Assembly (NCBI GenBank): GCA_021396245.1
Contig: WNYE01000096.1
Coordinates: 62,001-126,000, forward strand
Source: Sporothrix humicola
Taxonomy: Eukaryota > Ascomycota > Sordariomycetes > Ophiostomatales > Ophiostomataceae
DNA: 64,000 nucleotides
Direction of reading: 5' to 3'
Shown one piece after another: positions 20,009-30,697 of the stretch. Positions within the stretch are counted from its first letter, which is position 1, and the number at the start of each line of letters is the position of its first letter. Below the pieces are notes generated by a model. The model had not been told where the DNA came from. It searched no databases and saw nothing but the letters and a program-made list of their open reading frames with translations. The position numbers and the translations under genes were made by a program.

Positions 20009-20932
20009 ATGCCTTCTCCAGAAACACAGGCCCAGGTCGACTTTTACAAGAGACTCAATGGCTACATCACGTCTGGCTTCTTTACCTTGGACCTGAACCG
20101 GGACATCTCGGAGAACTTTGCCCACCTCGCCTCGGAGCCCACGGGCGTTACTTACGAAGAAGTCGTCTGTCCAGGCACCGTGCGGCCGGCGATATGGTGC
20201 CTGCCGGTGGACTTGCCGTCGTCGACGACTAGTCCCAGTCCAGTCGTCCTCTACCTCCATGGCGGCGGCTACTCGGCCAACTCACCGTCGAGCCACCGCA
20301 AGCTGGCGGCCCACCTGGCCAAGCGGGCCAACAGCCGTGCTCTCCTTCTGGATTACAGGCTGGCCCCAGAACACCAATTCCCCGCCCAGGCAGACGATGC
20401 CCTGGCGGCGTACCAGTGGCTGACGGACTCCCAGGGCGTTCCGGCCAGCCGCATTGCTTTGGCCGGCGACTCGGCTGGCGGCAACCTGGCCGTGACTCTG
20501 GCGCTGGCCATCAAACAGAAAGGCCTGGCAGCTCCTGCCGCCGTCTCCTGCTTCTCGCCGTGGATTGACATGCGCCTGACGGGCGAGGCACACAAGTCCA
20601 ATATTCCAAACGACGTTCTGGTGTTTGGGGGCGCCATGCAGCACGTCGTGCAGGCGTTTGTCGGCAACGCGTCGCTCGATGAGCCACTGCTCGACCTGCT
20701 TAATGCAGACTACACTGGATGCCCGCCCATGTACCTGACGTCAGGCGGCAACGAGGTCTTCCGCGACGACGCAGTCCTTCTTGCCGAGACTCTGAAGAGA
20801 AGTGGCGTGGAGGTGACGCTCAAAGTGGTCGAGGGCCTGCAGCACGTGTGGGTATTCATGGCCGGCCGGGCACCAGAGGCCGACGCGACACTGGAGGAGG
20901 CAGCACAGTTTATGCAGAGCAAATTCAAATAA
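20009..20932 (+). CDS. alpha/beta hydrolase, hormone-sensitive-lipase (family IV) esterase
   Basis: A single-exon gene of 307 residues. The ATG at 20009 is preferred because it gives the usual N-terminal cap; an in-frame ATG at 19901 would start in the leader just after the TATA box. HSL-family marks are clear: oxyanion-hole HGGG at 84-87, nucleophile Ser155 in GDSAGG, acid Asp253 in EVFRDD, and His279 in GLQHVW. It lacks a signal peptide and is probably cytosolic. These enzymes hydrolyse short-chain esters, and some remove acetyl groups from secondary metabolites. The substrate is unknown. Neighbour of the P450 and the Zn2Cys6 regulator, all on the plus strand. Confidence 0.9.
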   Translation: MPSPETQAQVDFYKRLNGYITSGFFTLDLNRDISENFAHLASEPTGVTYEEVVCPGTVRPAIWCLPVDLPSSTTSPSPVVLYLHGGGYSANSPSSHRKLAAHLAKRANSRALLLDYRLAPEHQFPAQADDALAAYQWLTDSQGVPASRIALAGDSAGGNLAVTLALAIKQKGLAAPAAVSCFSPWIDMRLTGEAHKSNIPNDVLVFGGAMQHVVQAFVGNASLDEPLLDLLNADYTGCPPMYLTSGGNEVFRDDAVLLAETLKRSGVEVTLKVVEGLQHVWVFMAGRAPEADATLEEAAQFMQSKFK

Positions 20933-22107
20933 ACGGCACAGATGCCAATACGGGTTTGCTATGTGATAATTCATGCACAGAAAACAAAGATGTATAGAAA
21001 TTATAATGACAATCAGTAAAGTAAACATTGCCTCCCGTCCGATTTGTCTTCTCAACGCTCACAGTTGCTTTCGAGCTGTGCATCACATTTACACATTAAA
21101 TTTATCACGCCTCTTTGGCAGCCAATCCCTGAGACATGTTTGGCCACTCGCATCTAGAACATTGTATTACATGGAATAACACACGCTCGTCTTCCACCGT
21201 GCCAGACCAAATACGCTATTGGTGTCCTCAGCCACCCATAAACCCGTCTCCGTCTCGATATCATAAATATGTTGGAAAAGCCCTGATAAAAAACCCACAT
21301 TACCTTCCGAGGCGAGGCTGCCATGCTCCGAGGAGTTTCTTTGTATAGATTACTAGCACCGGGAACTCCATCCTCGGAGGCGAACTGCCATAAACCGGCG
21401 AGCTAGTGTCTTGACCCCGGACTTGCATCAACAAAGTGCTTCCAATGTTACCTTATCAGCCTAATACAACGTACTGGCGGACAAAGGATACCGTACCGTG
21501 GACCATTATTTTTTTCAATTCAAGATACGTCAAAGTCACCAAGTATTTTGACAACTTATCATGAGCGTGAACACAAAACAACAGAAAGAAGAACGATTGT
21601 AATGAAGGAAAGAACGTATGAAACCCAAATAGATGAAGAAAAAAAAAGAAAAAACACAAGCTTCCTTCCCCCATTTTTCCTTGTATATCCCTATCGTTTC
21701 TTGATCACTTAGACTCGTATCTTTACCTAGTCCCCTGATTGCCTCCCCAGATTGTCCCCCAGATTTCACCAGACTCTGGTACCATGCCCAACCAGAGATG
21801 CCCGTGCTCCGTACCCTCGGGTGAGGAGCCGTCCTCGGCCTAGCCAACCAGCTTCTCACAATCCCAAAGCATGATAACGTGTAGATGGATGTTCAATAGA
21901 ATACTACGTGAAGTGTTGCGATATTAGCACAGACTAAAGATGATCACGATCGACACAACGTTGGATATATAAGACAGTCTGGCGAGGCCAGCCCTTGTCG
22001 ATTCCACCCTTCCATCACTCATACACGAGGCACCAAGAGGACGGTGCACAGACTGGACGAACAAACCTTGCCACCACATCTTATTCCTTTTATTGCACAA
22101 GACCAAG
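20933..22107. promoter_or_regulatory. intergenic region and P450 promoter
   Basis: 1.17 kb with no gene seen. TATATAAG at 21966-21973 is 135 bp upstream of the P450 ATG, so the core promoter of the broken P450 looks intact. An A-rich tract is at about 21639-21656. Confidence 0.5.
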
Positions 22108-23778
22108 ATGGCGATCTCGAGTCTCCTGGACTTGTTCTTCGCGCTGCCAAAATGGCTGGCGTACATTGGTGGCCCCGTTCTAGCAGTGAGTACTTTTTCA
22201 CTTGATCCTCATCTAGAGTCCCGTTGGAACCCAAACTAACATAACAGACACTCGTTTATTTCATCGGGAGCTACATCTACAACCTCTACTTCCACCCGCT
22301 CCGGCACTTCTCCGGCCCCAAGCTCTGGGCCATGTCCAAACTGCCGTACGCAAAATGCTACACATCGGGCAAGGGCCATGTTGCGATCCTGGCGCTCCAC
22401 AAGCAGTACGGCGACATTGTCCGCATCGGTCCCAACAGCCTGTCGCTGAGCTACCCCGAGGCCTGGAACGACGTCTGCGGCCACCGCGCGCAGGGCCAGT
22501 AGGAGAACCCCAAGGACCCGGACTTTTGGCGCGACCACCAGCACGCCATCATCTCGGCGAACCGCGAGGACCACGCCCGCATGCGCAAGATCTTGTCGCA
22601 CGGCTTCTCGGCCAAGGCGATGCAGGCCCAGCAGCCGTTGATTTTAAGATATGTGACCATGATGACGGACAAGCTCAAGGAAGCCGCCCGGCAGGAGCCC
22701 GCCCAGAACGTGGTGGCGTGGTGCAACTGGACGACGTTTGACGTGATTGGCGACCTCGTGTTTGGCGAGCCGTTTGGGTGCCTGGACCAGACGCACTACC
22801 ACCCGTGGGTCGCGCTCATCTTTGAGCACATTCGCGGCACGGCCATCCTGGCGGCGCTGCGCAAGTTCCCGTTTGCCGAGGAGATCAAGACGATGATAAT
22901 GACCAAGGAGCTGACCGCCAAGTACAACTCGCACCTCGCGCTCGCCCGTGCCAATGTGAACAAGCGCCTGGCCTACACGGAGCCCCGCGACGATTTCCTC
23001 GAGTCGTTTGCCCGGGCCCGCGAGAAGGGCCTGATCTCGTACGAAGAGATTTTGGATACCAGCGAGATCAGCATCGTCGGGGGGTCAGAGACGGTGAGCC
23101 TCCCCAACACAAAGCAAAAGATTGTCACCCTCCTAATGTCTTAGACCGCCACGGCCCTCTCGGGCGCCACGTACCTGCTGGCCACGAACCCTGCCGTCCT
23201 CAAGAAGCTCGCCGACGAGATCCGCACTTCCTTCAGCCACGAAGACGAGATTGACTTGATTTCAGTTCAGCACCTCAAGTACCTCATGGCCGTCATCCGC
23301 GAGTCCATGCGTCTCTATTCACCTGTTCCCGCCGGCATGCCCCGCCGCGCCTCCGACGTCGGCTTTGTCACGGCCAAGGGCGACTTTGTCCCGCCCCGCA
23401 CCGACCTCGCCATCTGGCAGTGGTCCCTCTTCCACAACCCAAAGTTTTTCAAGGACGCCGAGTCCTTTATCCCGGAGCGCTGGATGGGCGACGAGCGCTT
23501 TGCCGGCGACAAGCTCGACGCCTGCCAGCCCTTTTCCGTCGGGCCTAGGAATTGTATTGGGAAGGAGTAAGTATACCCTAAACTATTCAGATTTATGCTA
23601 CGCCTACTGACGACCCAGTCTGGCCTACGCCGAGATGCGCCTGATCCTGGCCCGCGTGCTGTGGAACTTTGACATTGAGCTCGATCCCCGCAGCCAGAAC
23701 TGGTTCGAGCGCAACGAGGTCTACCTGTTGTGGGAGAAGCCCGACCTGCACAACAAGTTCAAGGAGCGGGTGTTTTAG
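22108..23778 (+). pseudogene. cytochrome P450 with one in-frame TAG (codon 111)
   Basis: Four exons (22108-22185, 22248-23093, 23145-23566, 23619-23778) give a 501-codon frame with all usual P450 parts: an N-terminal membrane anchor with HPL/GP proline region (YFHPLRHFSGPKLW), I-helix GGSETTATALSG, K-helix ExxR in VIRESMRLYSP, the PERW segment, and haem loop FSVGPRNCIG with the Cys ligand. All three introns have GT..AG ends and keep frame. The frame is broken only by TAG at 22500-22502, between GHRAQGQ and ENPKDPDFW, where relatives commonly have Lys or another residue. A splice removal of the TAG would shift frame. Possible readings are recent inactivation, a sequence error, or stop readthrough. 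The substrate is unknown. Downstream reinitiation would give a protein without membrane anchor. Confidence 0.85.
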
Positions 23779-24006
23779 AATAAGTAAGGGAAAGGGACAG
23801 TTCGTATGGATGCAGACAAGACTGAATGGTGCGAAGCGGTTTATGAGAGACGACGGAATGATACCAACGGTGGAGTTATTGGAGGTCATGTAGGAATTAA
23901 ACCGGGCAGTATATCCCACATGAATATGAAGTCTGTTATGCTTTTCTAATTTTCATTTGAATTCTTTTCAACTTAAGTCTGATGAACTCGTGGCGCGATA
24001 TGCCAC

Positions 24007-24029
24007 AAAAAAAAAAAAAAAAAAAAAAA
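24007..24029 (+). repeat. poly-A tract, 23 nt
   Basis: Uninterrupted run of 23 A residues about 230 bp after the P450 stop. It could be a simple microsatellite or the tail of a retroposed sequence; no target-site duplication was identified. Confidence 0.85.
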
Positions 24030-27000
24030 CTGATGAGAGGTTGATACTAAAAACTAAACACAAATACTCAACATGATACAAGATGGTGACGAGTAGTAAG
24101 ATATCATAGATCATAATTTGAAAAGGCTGAGAAAGTGATGATCTCGGGCGTGACTTTTGAAAAGCGGTTATGGGGCTGGGGATAGGAAAGTGGAGGATAG
24201 GAAGGGGTTGCTGGCTTGTCAGGTGAAGTGTATGTCCAAGCCTGGCCAAACATTGGCCAAACATAGTTTCATGCCGTCCTCCCTCTTACCCAATAGATTG
24301 GACAAGCGTGCAAACTCAAAAGTGTTGGCATCCGAGAAGTGTGTTAACGTCGTCTGTGGTCATGTTCATCGATACATTTCTCCGTAGCCTTGGCTTAGAT
24401 TGGTCATCGTATGGCTTCTTGAATTTGTCGAAAGCCGGATGGAGATCAATCACTGGGAGCAAAACACACATCGATGGTGTCTCTCATGCTGAACGTGTCT
24501 TTTGGGTCAGTGCTTCCAAGGGGTTCAGAATGGAGGGTGGTTGGACTGAGCCACCCTCAAAGGTGTGACCAAGAAAGGTCTGAAGTCTGGTGATACGGCC
24601 GATTGTTGGCAGAATCACAAAGGTAAAGTCTGCACCCAACGTTGTGAAGATGCGTGTAGACGTTGGCATATGCATCATTGGTCATGGCTTCACAGCCGAC
24701 CGGGGAGCCTCTCACAGACGGGGGCGAGGACTTGAAGACCATACTTCTTGAATAACCAAAAGCGAAATATGCTTCTTGGTCTGGTGGTTAGACTACTCAT
24801 GTCCCATAACCTCGAAAGCCGGCGACACGTTTTCGGGTGTCGCAACAGTACAGATGCTCTTGAAAATGCACCCCGAGTCTATTCACCAACTCAGGGGCTG
24901 ATCCCATTTTATTGAAAGGTGAAAGGGTATCCAAGTATGATAGTTGTCTTGTACGATTGTTGGTTCGTGAAAAGCACACTTTAGTACGGAGAGGGGAAAA
25001 AAGAAGAAGTAAAACGACGGGAGAGAGTATCTACACCGCCGACAGGACACACATGCATGGGCGGGACGGTTATTACAAACGTGACCGTGTCCGTCGCCGA
25101 TGCCGTCCGGGTCTCCATCGACATCCGGGATGAAGGCGGTCAATGTGACCAGCGTCCATCTCCTCATGTCACGGATGTGGACTGTTTTCGTCGTGGGTGT
25201 TTTCCCATTGCATCGCTCCTCTGCCTGGAAATCGGTCGGCAAAATTTGTGACTTACTGCCCGGAAGATTGACAATGGATCCAAAGTGCCCACCGTTCCGT
25301 CCAATGTGGCATGGACCAGTCTGTCAACAAGACGTGACATGACATGTTGCGGTGCCGACCCCTCAACAAACTAACAACTGGGACGAACGCGTGGCCACTC
25401 TTATTGTCATGCTTTGCTCTCATGGAAGCCAGGAGCAGCAACCGATGAGATCTGCATTGCCGACTTCAGCTCTGGAAGAACGGACAATGTACATCGTAAA
25501 GTACGAAATGCGCAACGGCGGCGTTCCAGAACACTGTGAGACTGTATCCCGCAAATCGCCAACATTTTCGAGATGATAAGGCGACGTCGTTGTAACGGGG
25601 CGTTGCATCTCTTGGCTCTTTATGCTGTTGTCATCGCCACTTGCAGAATGTTGTACCGAGCTGGATGGATTCATCCACGATGGGTTCTTTCGAGAAATCT
25701 TTGTCTCTGGCAGACTGATGCAAGAGACGGGAGAAGATGTGAGAAGCGAAGTGAGAGATGGCTGGAGACGGACCTGAAAGGTGAATAGAGGCTGTATGGA
25801 CCACGATGTCGACGTAGTTGGGAAAAGGCCCGAGCTGTAACCGGGCGGCCAAATGACGAGGTCTTCCTCTTCGTCACCCCACCTCGCAGATGTCTCGATA
25901 GCTCTCAGCAGTGAGAATAATGCAGACAATCTGGTGTCGACGTTTATTGCGATCTGGAGCCGGAGTTTGGTGGGGAAGTGCATGTGACACTTGTCGCAAA
26001 GATTGAATGAGGTCCAAGGCAGTTCAGACCAAAGGTGGACATGACTCCACGAAGCCAGTCGTAGATATTGTGGTCTTCTTTGGCGTTGACAAGTGACTCG
26101 TTACTGTGATCCATGCCCAGCGTGTCCACCGTAGAGCCGACTGCTTCAGTGATGCCCCTAGCGTGTCGGCGACGGAATCGACAGCCTTAACGATAACGGC
26201 CACATGTCATCGCCCTCGTAGATGCATGGTCTTCCATAAGAACCAGAGCAAAATAATTGTGGACAGACTCTTCAAGGCCAAGAAACTGCCCTGCTCAGTT
26301 GAGATCGACACATTTTGTCCCGCTGTCGACCATAGTCAGGAAAGCAGAGACTGGCTGCATACCAGTTGATGTACATGTATGCTCAGTGGCAAGCAAGTAT
26401 TTTGTGCTTCGCTTGATCAGACAATGATCTGTCGATCGAAACGTTGACCACCTTTCGGCGTCATGGTCCGGGAAGTTGGCTCCTGGCGAGAGCGAAGTTG
26501 GGCGGCCAGAAAAGTCGAAACGTCTTGCATAATGCCGTGATGATCGATTTGAATGGCTGCCCTGGTCATCAGAATGAACACAACAACACAAGCCTTGCTG
26601 GTATAAACACTGAGCATCAAGGGTTGGCCAGTGCGGTCGAGTTATGCTCCTGCTCTTTCGTGATGATACAGCTCTCTGCAACAAAGCGATGCACTGGAAC
26701 CTGCAATGTATCAGAAGAAGAAGAAATAATAAAACGCCAAAACCCGATAACCTGGGACCCGTGCCTAACGACGTGCGTAAACAATTCCATTAGCACTGCG
26801 GCGTGCCCGGCCATCAGTGGACAGCCATTCGTAAACTTCCACCTCCTGTTCAGGAGCCAGCAGGGGGTGATCACTGCCGACCACAAGCGGCACGGCCGCA
26901 TCGTTCCCCAAAATATCGGAGACGGCCATGGACGGCGTGACACTGGCGCCGTCGTGGAAAACTGTCCCATCCGCGTCCCCATCGTCATCCTGTTCCTGCT

Positions 27001-27685
27001 CCTCCTCCTCCTCAACATTCATGTGCTTTGGGACCGACGCTTGCTTCAGACTGTTTCCACCTCTCGAGTTTTGCGAGCATCGGCCGCAAACATCCGTGAC
27101 CAGGACTCCTTCCTTGTCACAAGCACGTTTTTGTTGGTGACAGAGTGACGATTGCTTGCAACGGATTTCAGAACTCCAAGTTGAGGGAACGGCGAGTCGG
27201 AACTGGCCATACGCCCAGCCACGGATACCCGCCATGACACCGTAGCAGCTTCCTTAACAATGACACCAGCCGGTCCGATTTATTTTTGGCAGTCGAGGAC
27301 AGTCCTGTCGGACATAACTAAGCCCTGGCCCTCCTTGACATCCCAGAGGAGCATTCAAGGGTCCGCATTGACCACCCGAGGTCGCCTTCCATGCCGTTGA
27401 AGTAAAAGCATTTCAAGTCAACCAGCACATGGCGGGACACGAGTCGGGCCAAGTTGAGCCCGGACCGTGAATCATGAACAGAACTTTGAAAGCGTCTGAA
27501 GTTGGTGAATGGCGTGCACGAAGAATATGGCATCTAATCGGGTCATTTGGAGGTTTGACCCGAAGTTGGTCCAAAAGAATTTCGGATGGGCATAGTATGT
27601 TTGAGTAACTATGGCCACGACGTGGGCACTCCAGCAAGAAGGAAGTGCCAAAGTTGGAACAGTATGGCTGTTACCAGGTAGGCAC

Positions 27686-28189
27686 ATCCCGGGCTCAGTG
27701 TATCCTCGGGCCGTGCCCTAGCACCAGTGCATATCTGCTGGTCCCAATGATCACACGTTTGTTTGTGCCGACCGTAAATGGGCGCTGGGCTGAGAACGTG
27801 TGCAGAGACAGACCATCCCGGGCTCATAACCTGCTAAAGTCCAAGCACAAGCTTCGACGCCATAACTGGCCCAAACAAAGATTTGAATGGACAAAGTAAA
27901 AGTGTGTGGTAATGGCCGGGCATGACACGGGCTTTCCAACAGGGTGGCTATTTACCAGGCATGTACATACGGCGCTGGCACTCTGCTGAAAATGTGGGCA
28001 AAGACAGGCCATCCCGGGCTCATAACCTGTAAAACCCCAGAAGCACAAAGATCTGGAATGGCCACTGCCCGTAGCCGGTCTCTGTTGCTGGCCGTGACGA
28101 TACATAACCGGTCGTGGACATGTCAACCGAAAATGGATGCCTGGGTGTGCATGGGCGGCAAGGAAAGGACGATCCGGGCTCATAACCTG
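27686..28189 (+). repeat. degenerate direct repeat with core ATCCCGGGCTCATAACCTG
   Basis: Core copies at 27815-27833 and 28011-28029 are identical; a third at 28172-28189 lacks one C; a fourth (27686-27697) is truncated to ATCCCGGGCTCA. Similarity extends upstream in the first two (GGCGCTGG ... AGACAG(A/G)CC). Spacing is 129, 196 and 161 bp. The origin is unknown. Confidence 0.7.
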
Positions 28190-30697
28190 TTGGTATTATG
28201 GGAAGTCTGGAGATGCAAGGTTCCTCTGGCGCCAGCCAAAGCCCGCGCTTGCAATCGGCTGCTGGTTGTTGACATCAGGAGAAGGAGGGACAGCCTAGGC
28301 CACAACCGATCAATGTGTATCGATTCCTGGTCAAGATACATCGTCGCCGCGCTCTCCTCGGACATCGGGGGCTCGTAGGCATCGCTCTCCTCAGATGGGA
28401 CGTTCGAAAGGTCACCGGCCAAAGACATGCCTGAGGAGCTGTCCATTGCAAGTCCGGGTACCAGACCGGATTTGCCTCTCATGGTGATGACAACATCGGT
28501 TGAGAACTCGAATGGATACCATGAATTGGACCCAGTGGCAATCGTGACAGATATTGTAGAAGATTTTGTGTGGCAATGCACGTCTCTGGATGGGTGCGCC
28601 GGTCCATCTCGTGTCTGCTTCGATTTCGTCCTGGTGCAGTGGTTGAGGGTGATCATGCTGGCAAGGAAACGGCCGAAGATGACACATCGAGATGGTCAAC
28701 GAGTTTACGGCCAAGTTGTTTAGTCATCTGGATGATGCAGAACATTGTGTCTTGAGGAGCCTTTCTGGTACTGCTCAGGAACATCCGTGTACTCCGGCAC
28801 GAAATCACCAAAAATCCCAATGACCAAAATACCGGCAGCTCCAACAAAGACTCAATGCCGGCGTGCAGTCAGTGGGTGAAGAGCATCTTGAGAAGATCTT
28901 GGTGAGCTGGTTGGTGGGCGGTATCCATCGCCTCAGCAATGTGCCAAGTCGTACGTGAGTGTCGAGCCAATATCTATGGCTCGTGCTGATGCTTGCTGGT
29001 CGCTGTGGATGTGACAGTGATCGGAGATTGATAAAGTCTGTCGATTGCCAAAGCGAGAGGTGCAAAACGCGCGCTGAGCACAAGAAGAGACTGTTGCTGA
29101 GGCCCGGTGTCGTGGACATGTGAGTGAATGCTGGAGAGTCTCTGAATTGGTTGAAACATCGTCAGACCGCAACGAGAAGCTGGGGTAGTTGCCCATAGTG
29201 TTGAACGGGTCAACGCGTCGGGGCTTGGAAGTAGGCTGCAATGGCACAGGAGCGCGAGGTTTATGTAGTTGTATGTCGACTCGGGGGGTCCATCACGCTC
29301 TTATTCGTATGGAAGTGTAGCAATCTATCGACAGGCTGAACGAAGTGCCACAAATGAGCAGACCACCATCAATCGCAGGCTGGGACGAGTAGGGCTGGAG
29401 AGAGACATAGTGCCAGTCGAGGCCATCTTGAAGACACTCTGTCTGTAGTATCGGTGGTTGAAAGATTAGCAACTGTTCATTCATCAAGGCCCTTGCATGT
29501 GTCCAACATACCTGCAGAAGCAGATTTGCCCTTGCAGATGCAGTATGGCGGCCAGCCTTCACTACCAGTGATAAGGTGTAGCCCCCCGGGAATTATTCTA
29601 GGTATCTCATGACATCGTGACGGAGAACGGCGCTTGCTTCGTCTCGAGGAGAATGTGTCCGTCATTCCGGGATGTCGTTGCAAGTCTTGGCCGTTGAACT
29701 TGGACATATAACCGAGAACAACGTTGGTCGTATTCGAAATGGTAACCCAGGATCAAAGGGCTGAACTTTCCAGTTATGAGGCCGTCTCAACACGCTTTCC
29801 AGATGAACTGTGATAGAAATCTGAGCGGCTGAGCGAGGTAAAAGGGTGGTCCTGGCGGCACAGCCGCGCCAGGACGAAGAATGCCAAATATAAACTGCAT
29901 AACCATGCGCTCAATGTGATTGGGGATGGCAGTGGCCAGGCCTGGCTGGAGGGCCAGGGCCAGGGCCAGGGCCAGAAGGTGGCCGTAGGCAGGGTGGACA
30001 GAGAATCTGTCGACTGGGTCTATGGAAAACAAAGAGAAATAAAATTTGAGAAAGACTGGGCGGATCGAGACGGTAATATAGAGAAATCAATACGACAGGG
30101 CAGAAGAAAATGGGGGGATGTTGGCCAGGCAGAAAGTCGACGCAAATTCTTCCATGACTTTCTGTGGCAGTCTCTACAATTGATTTCCAAGCAAATTCAC
30201 AAATTCTAAGAGCAATTGGGAGTGAAACATACGACGAAAGTGTGAAAGTCGCACTGTTTGCTGTATGTCGCTGTTGCCTTGGTCTACTTGAGCGACACCC
30301 CTCTCTTTGTTTTGGTACGAAAAAGGGGTGTAAACAAACAAACATGAAGTGGCCTCATTATGTCCAAGATGTTCCAACAACTACTTCCAACACTCTGTCT
30401 CACGGCAGTTGCAATTACATTCTACGCAGAATAATTTGTTCCCAGGCGTGATCCAATTAGTAGTTTGCCAACAGTAATTATTCGTTTTATTATGGATGCC
30501 CAACCCACGCAGTATGATATCAAACCGGCAGTTCCAAATGGGCTTCCAAATGCGTATGTCCAGACACCAAGTTCCAAAACCAAGACAAGTGATGAATGCC
30601 CGATCTTGTCTCGATGCATCCAATGATCCCTTTGAGTCCAAAAGTATGACGTATCTTCAAACAAAAATAACAAACGCTTTCTGTCTACCATCCCACC

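Larger units (their letters stand above)
23779..30697. other. gene-poor interval, 6.9 kb, with degenerate repeats
   Basis: No gene can be supported. Frames on both strands are short and lack recognisable domains. Contents seen: a 23-nt poly-A at 24007-24029, a degenerate direct repeat at 27686-28189, and a minus-strand acidic frame at 26765-27235. The base composition is not strongly AT-rich, so heavy repeat-induced mutation is not obvious. Decayed genes or transposon remnants are possible. It lies between the accessory genes and the core genes. Confidence 0.55.

Noticed and set aside
22499..22541. Possible 43-nt intron (GTAGGA..CACCAG) that would remove the TAG in the P450
   Set aside because: Removal shifts the reading frame, deletes the conserved ENPKDPDFW segment and lacks a branch site.
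26765..27235. Minus-strand frame with an acidic run and a Cys-containing start (CHQQKRACDKEG...CGRCS), suggestive of a Zn2Cys6 cluster
   Set aside because: Cysteine spacing (C-x5-C at the beginning) does not match the C-x2-C-x6-C pattern, the frame is short and no fungal_trans domain follows. At most a decayed fragment.
27815..28189. CTCATAA in the repeat core resembles a tRNA-Met anticodon loop
   Set aside because: No acceptor stem, A box or B box (GGTTCGANNCC) could be found in the surrounding sequence.
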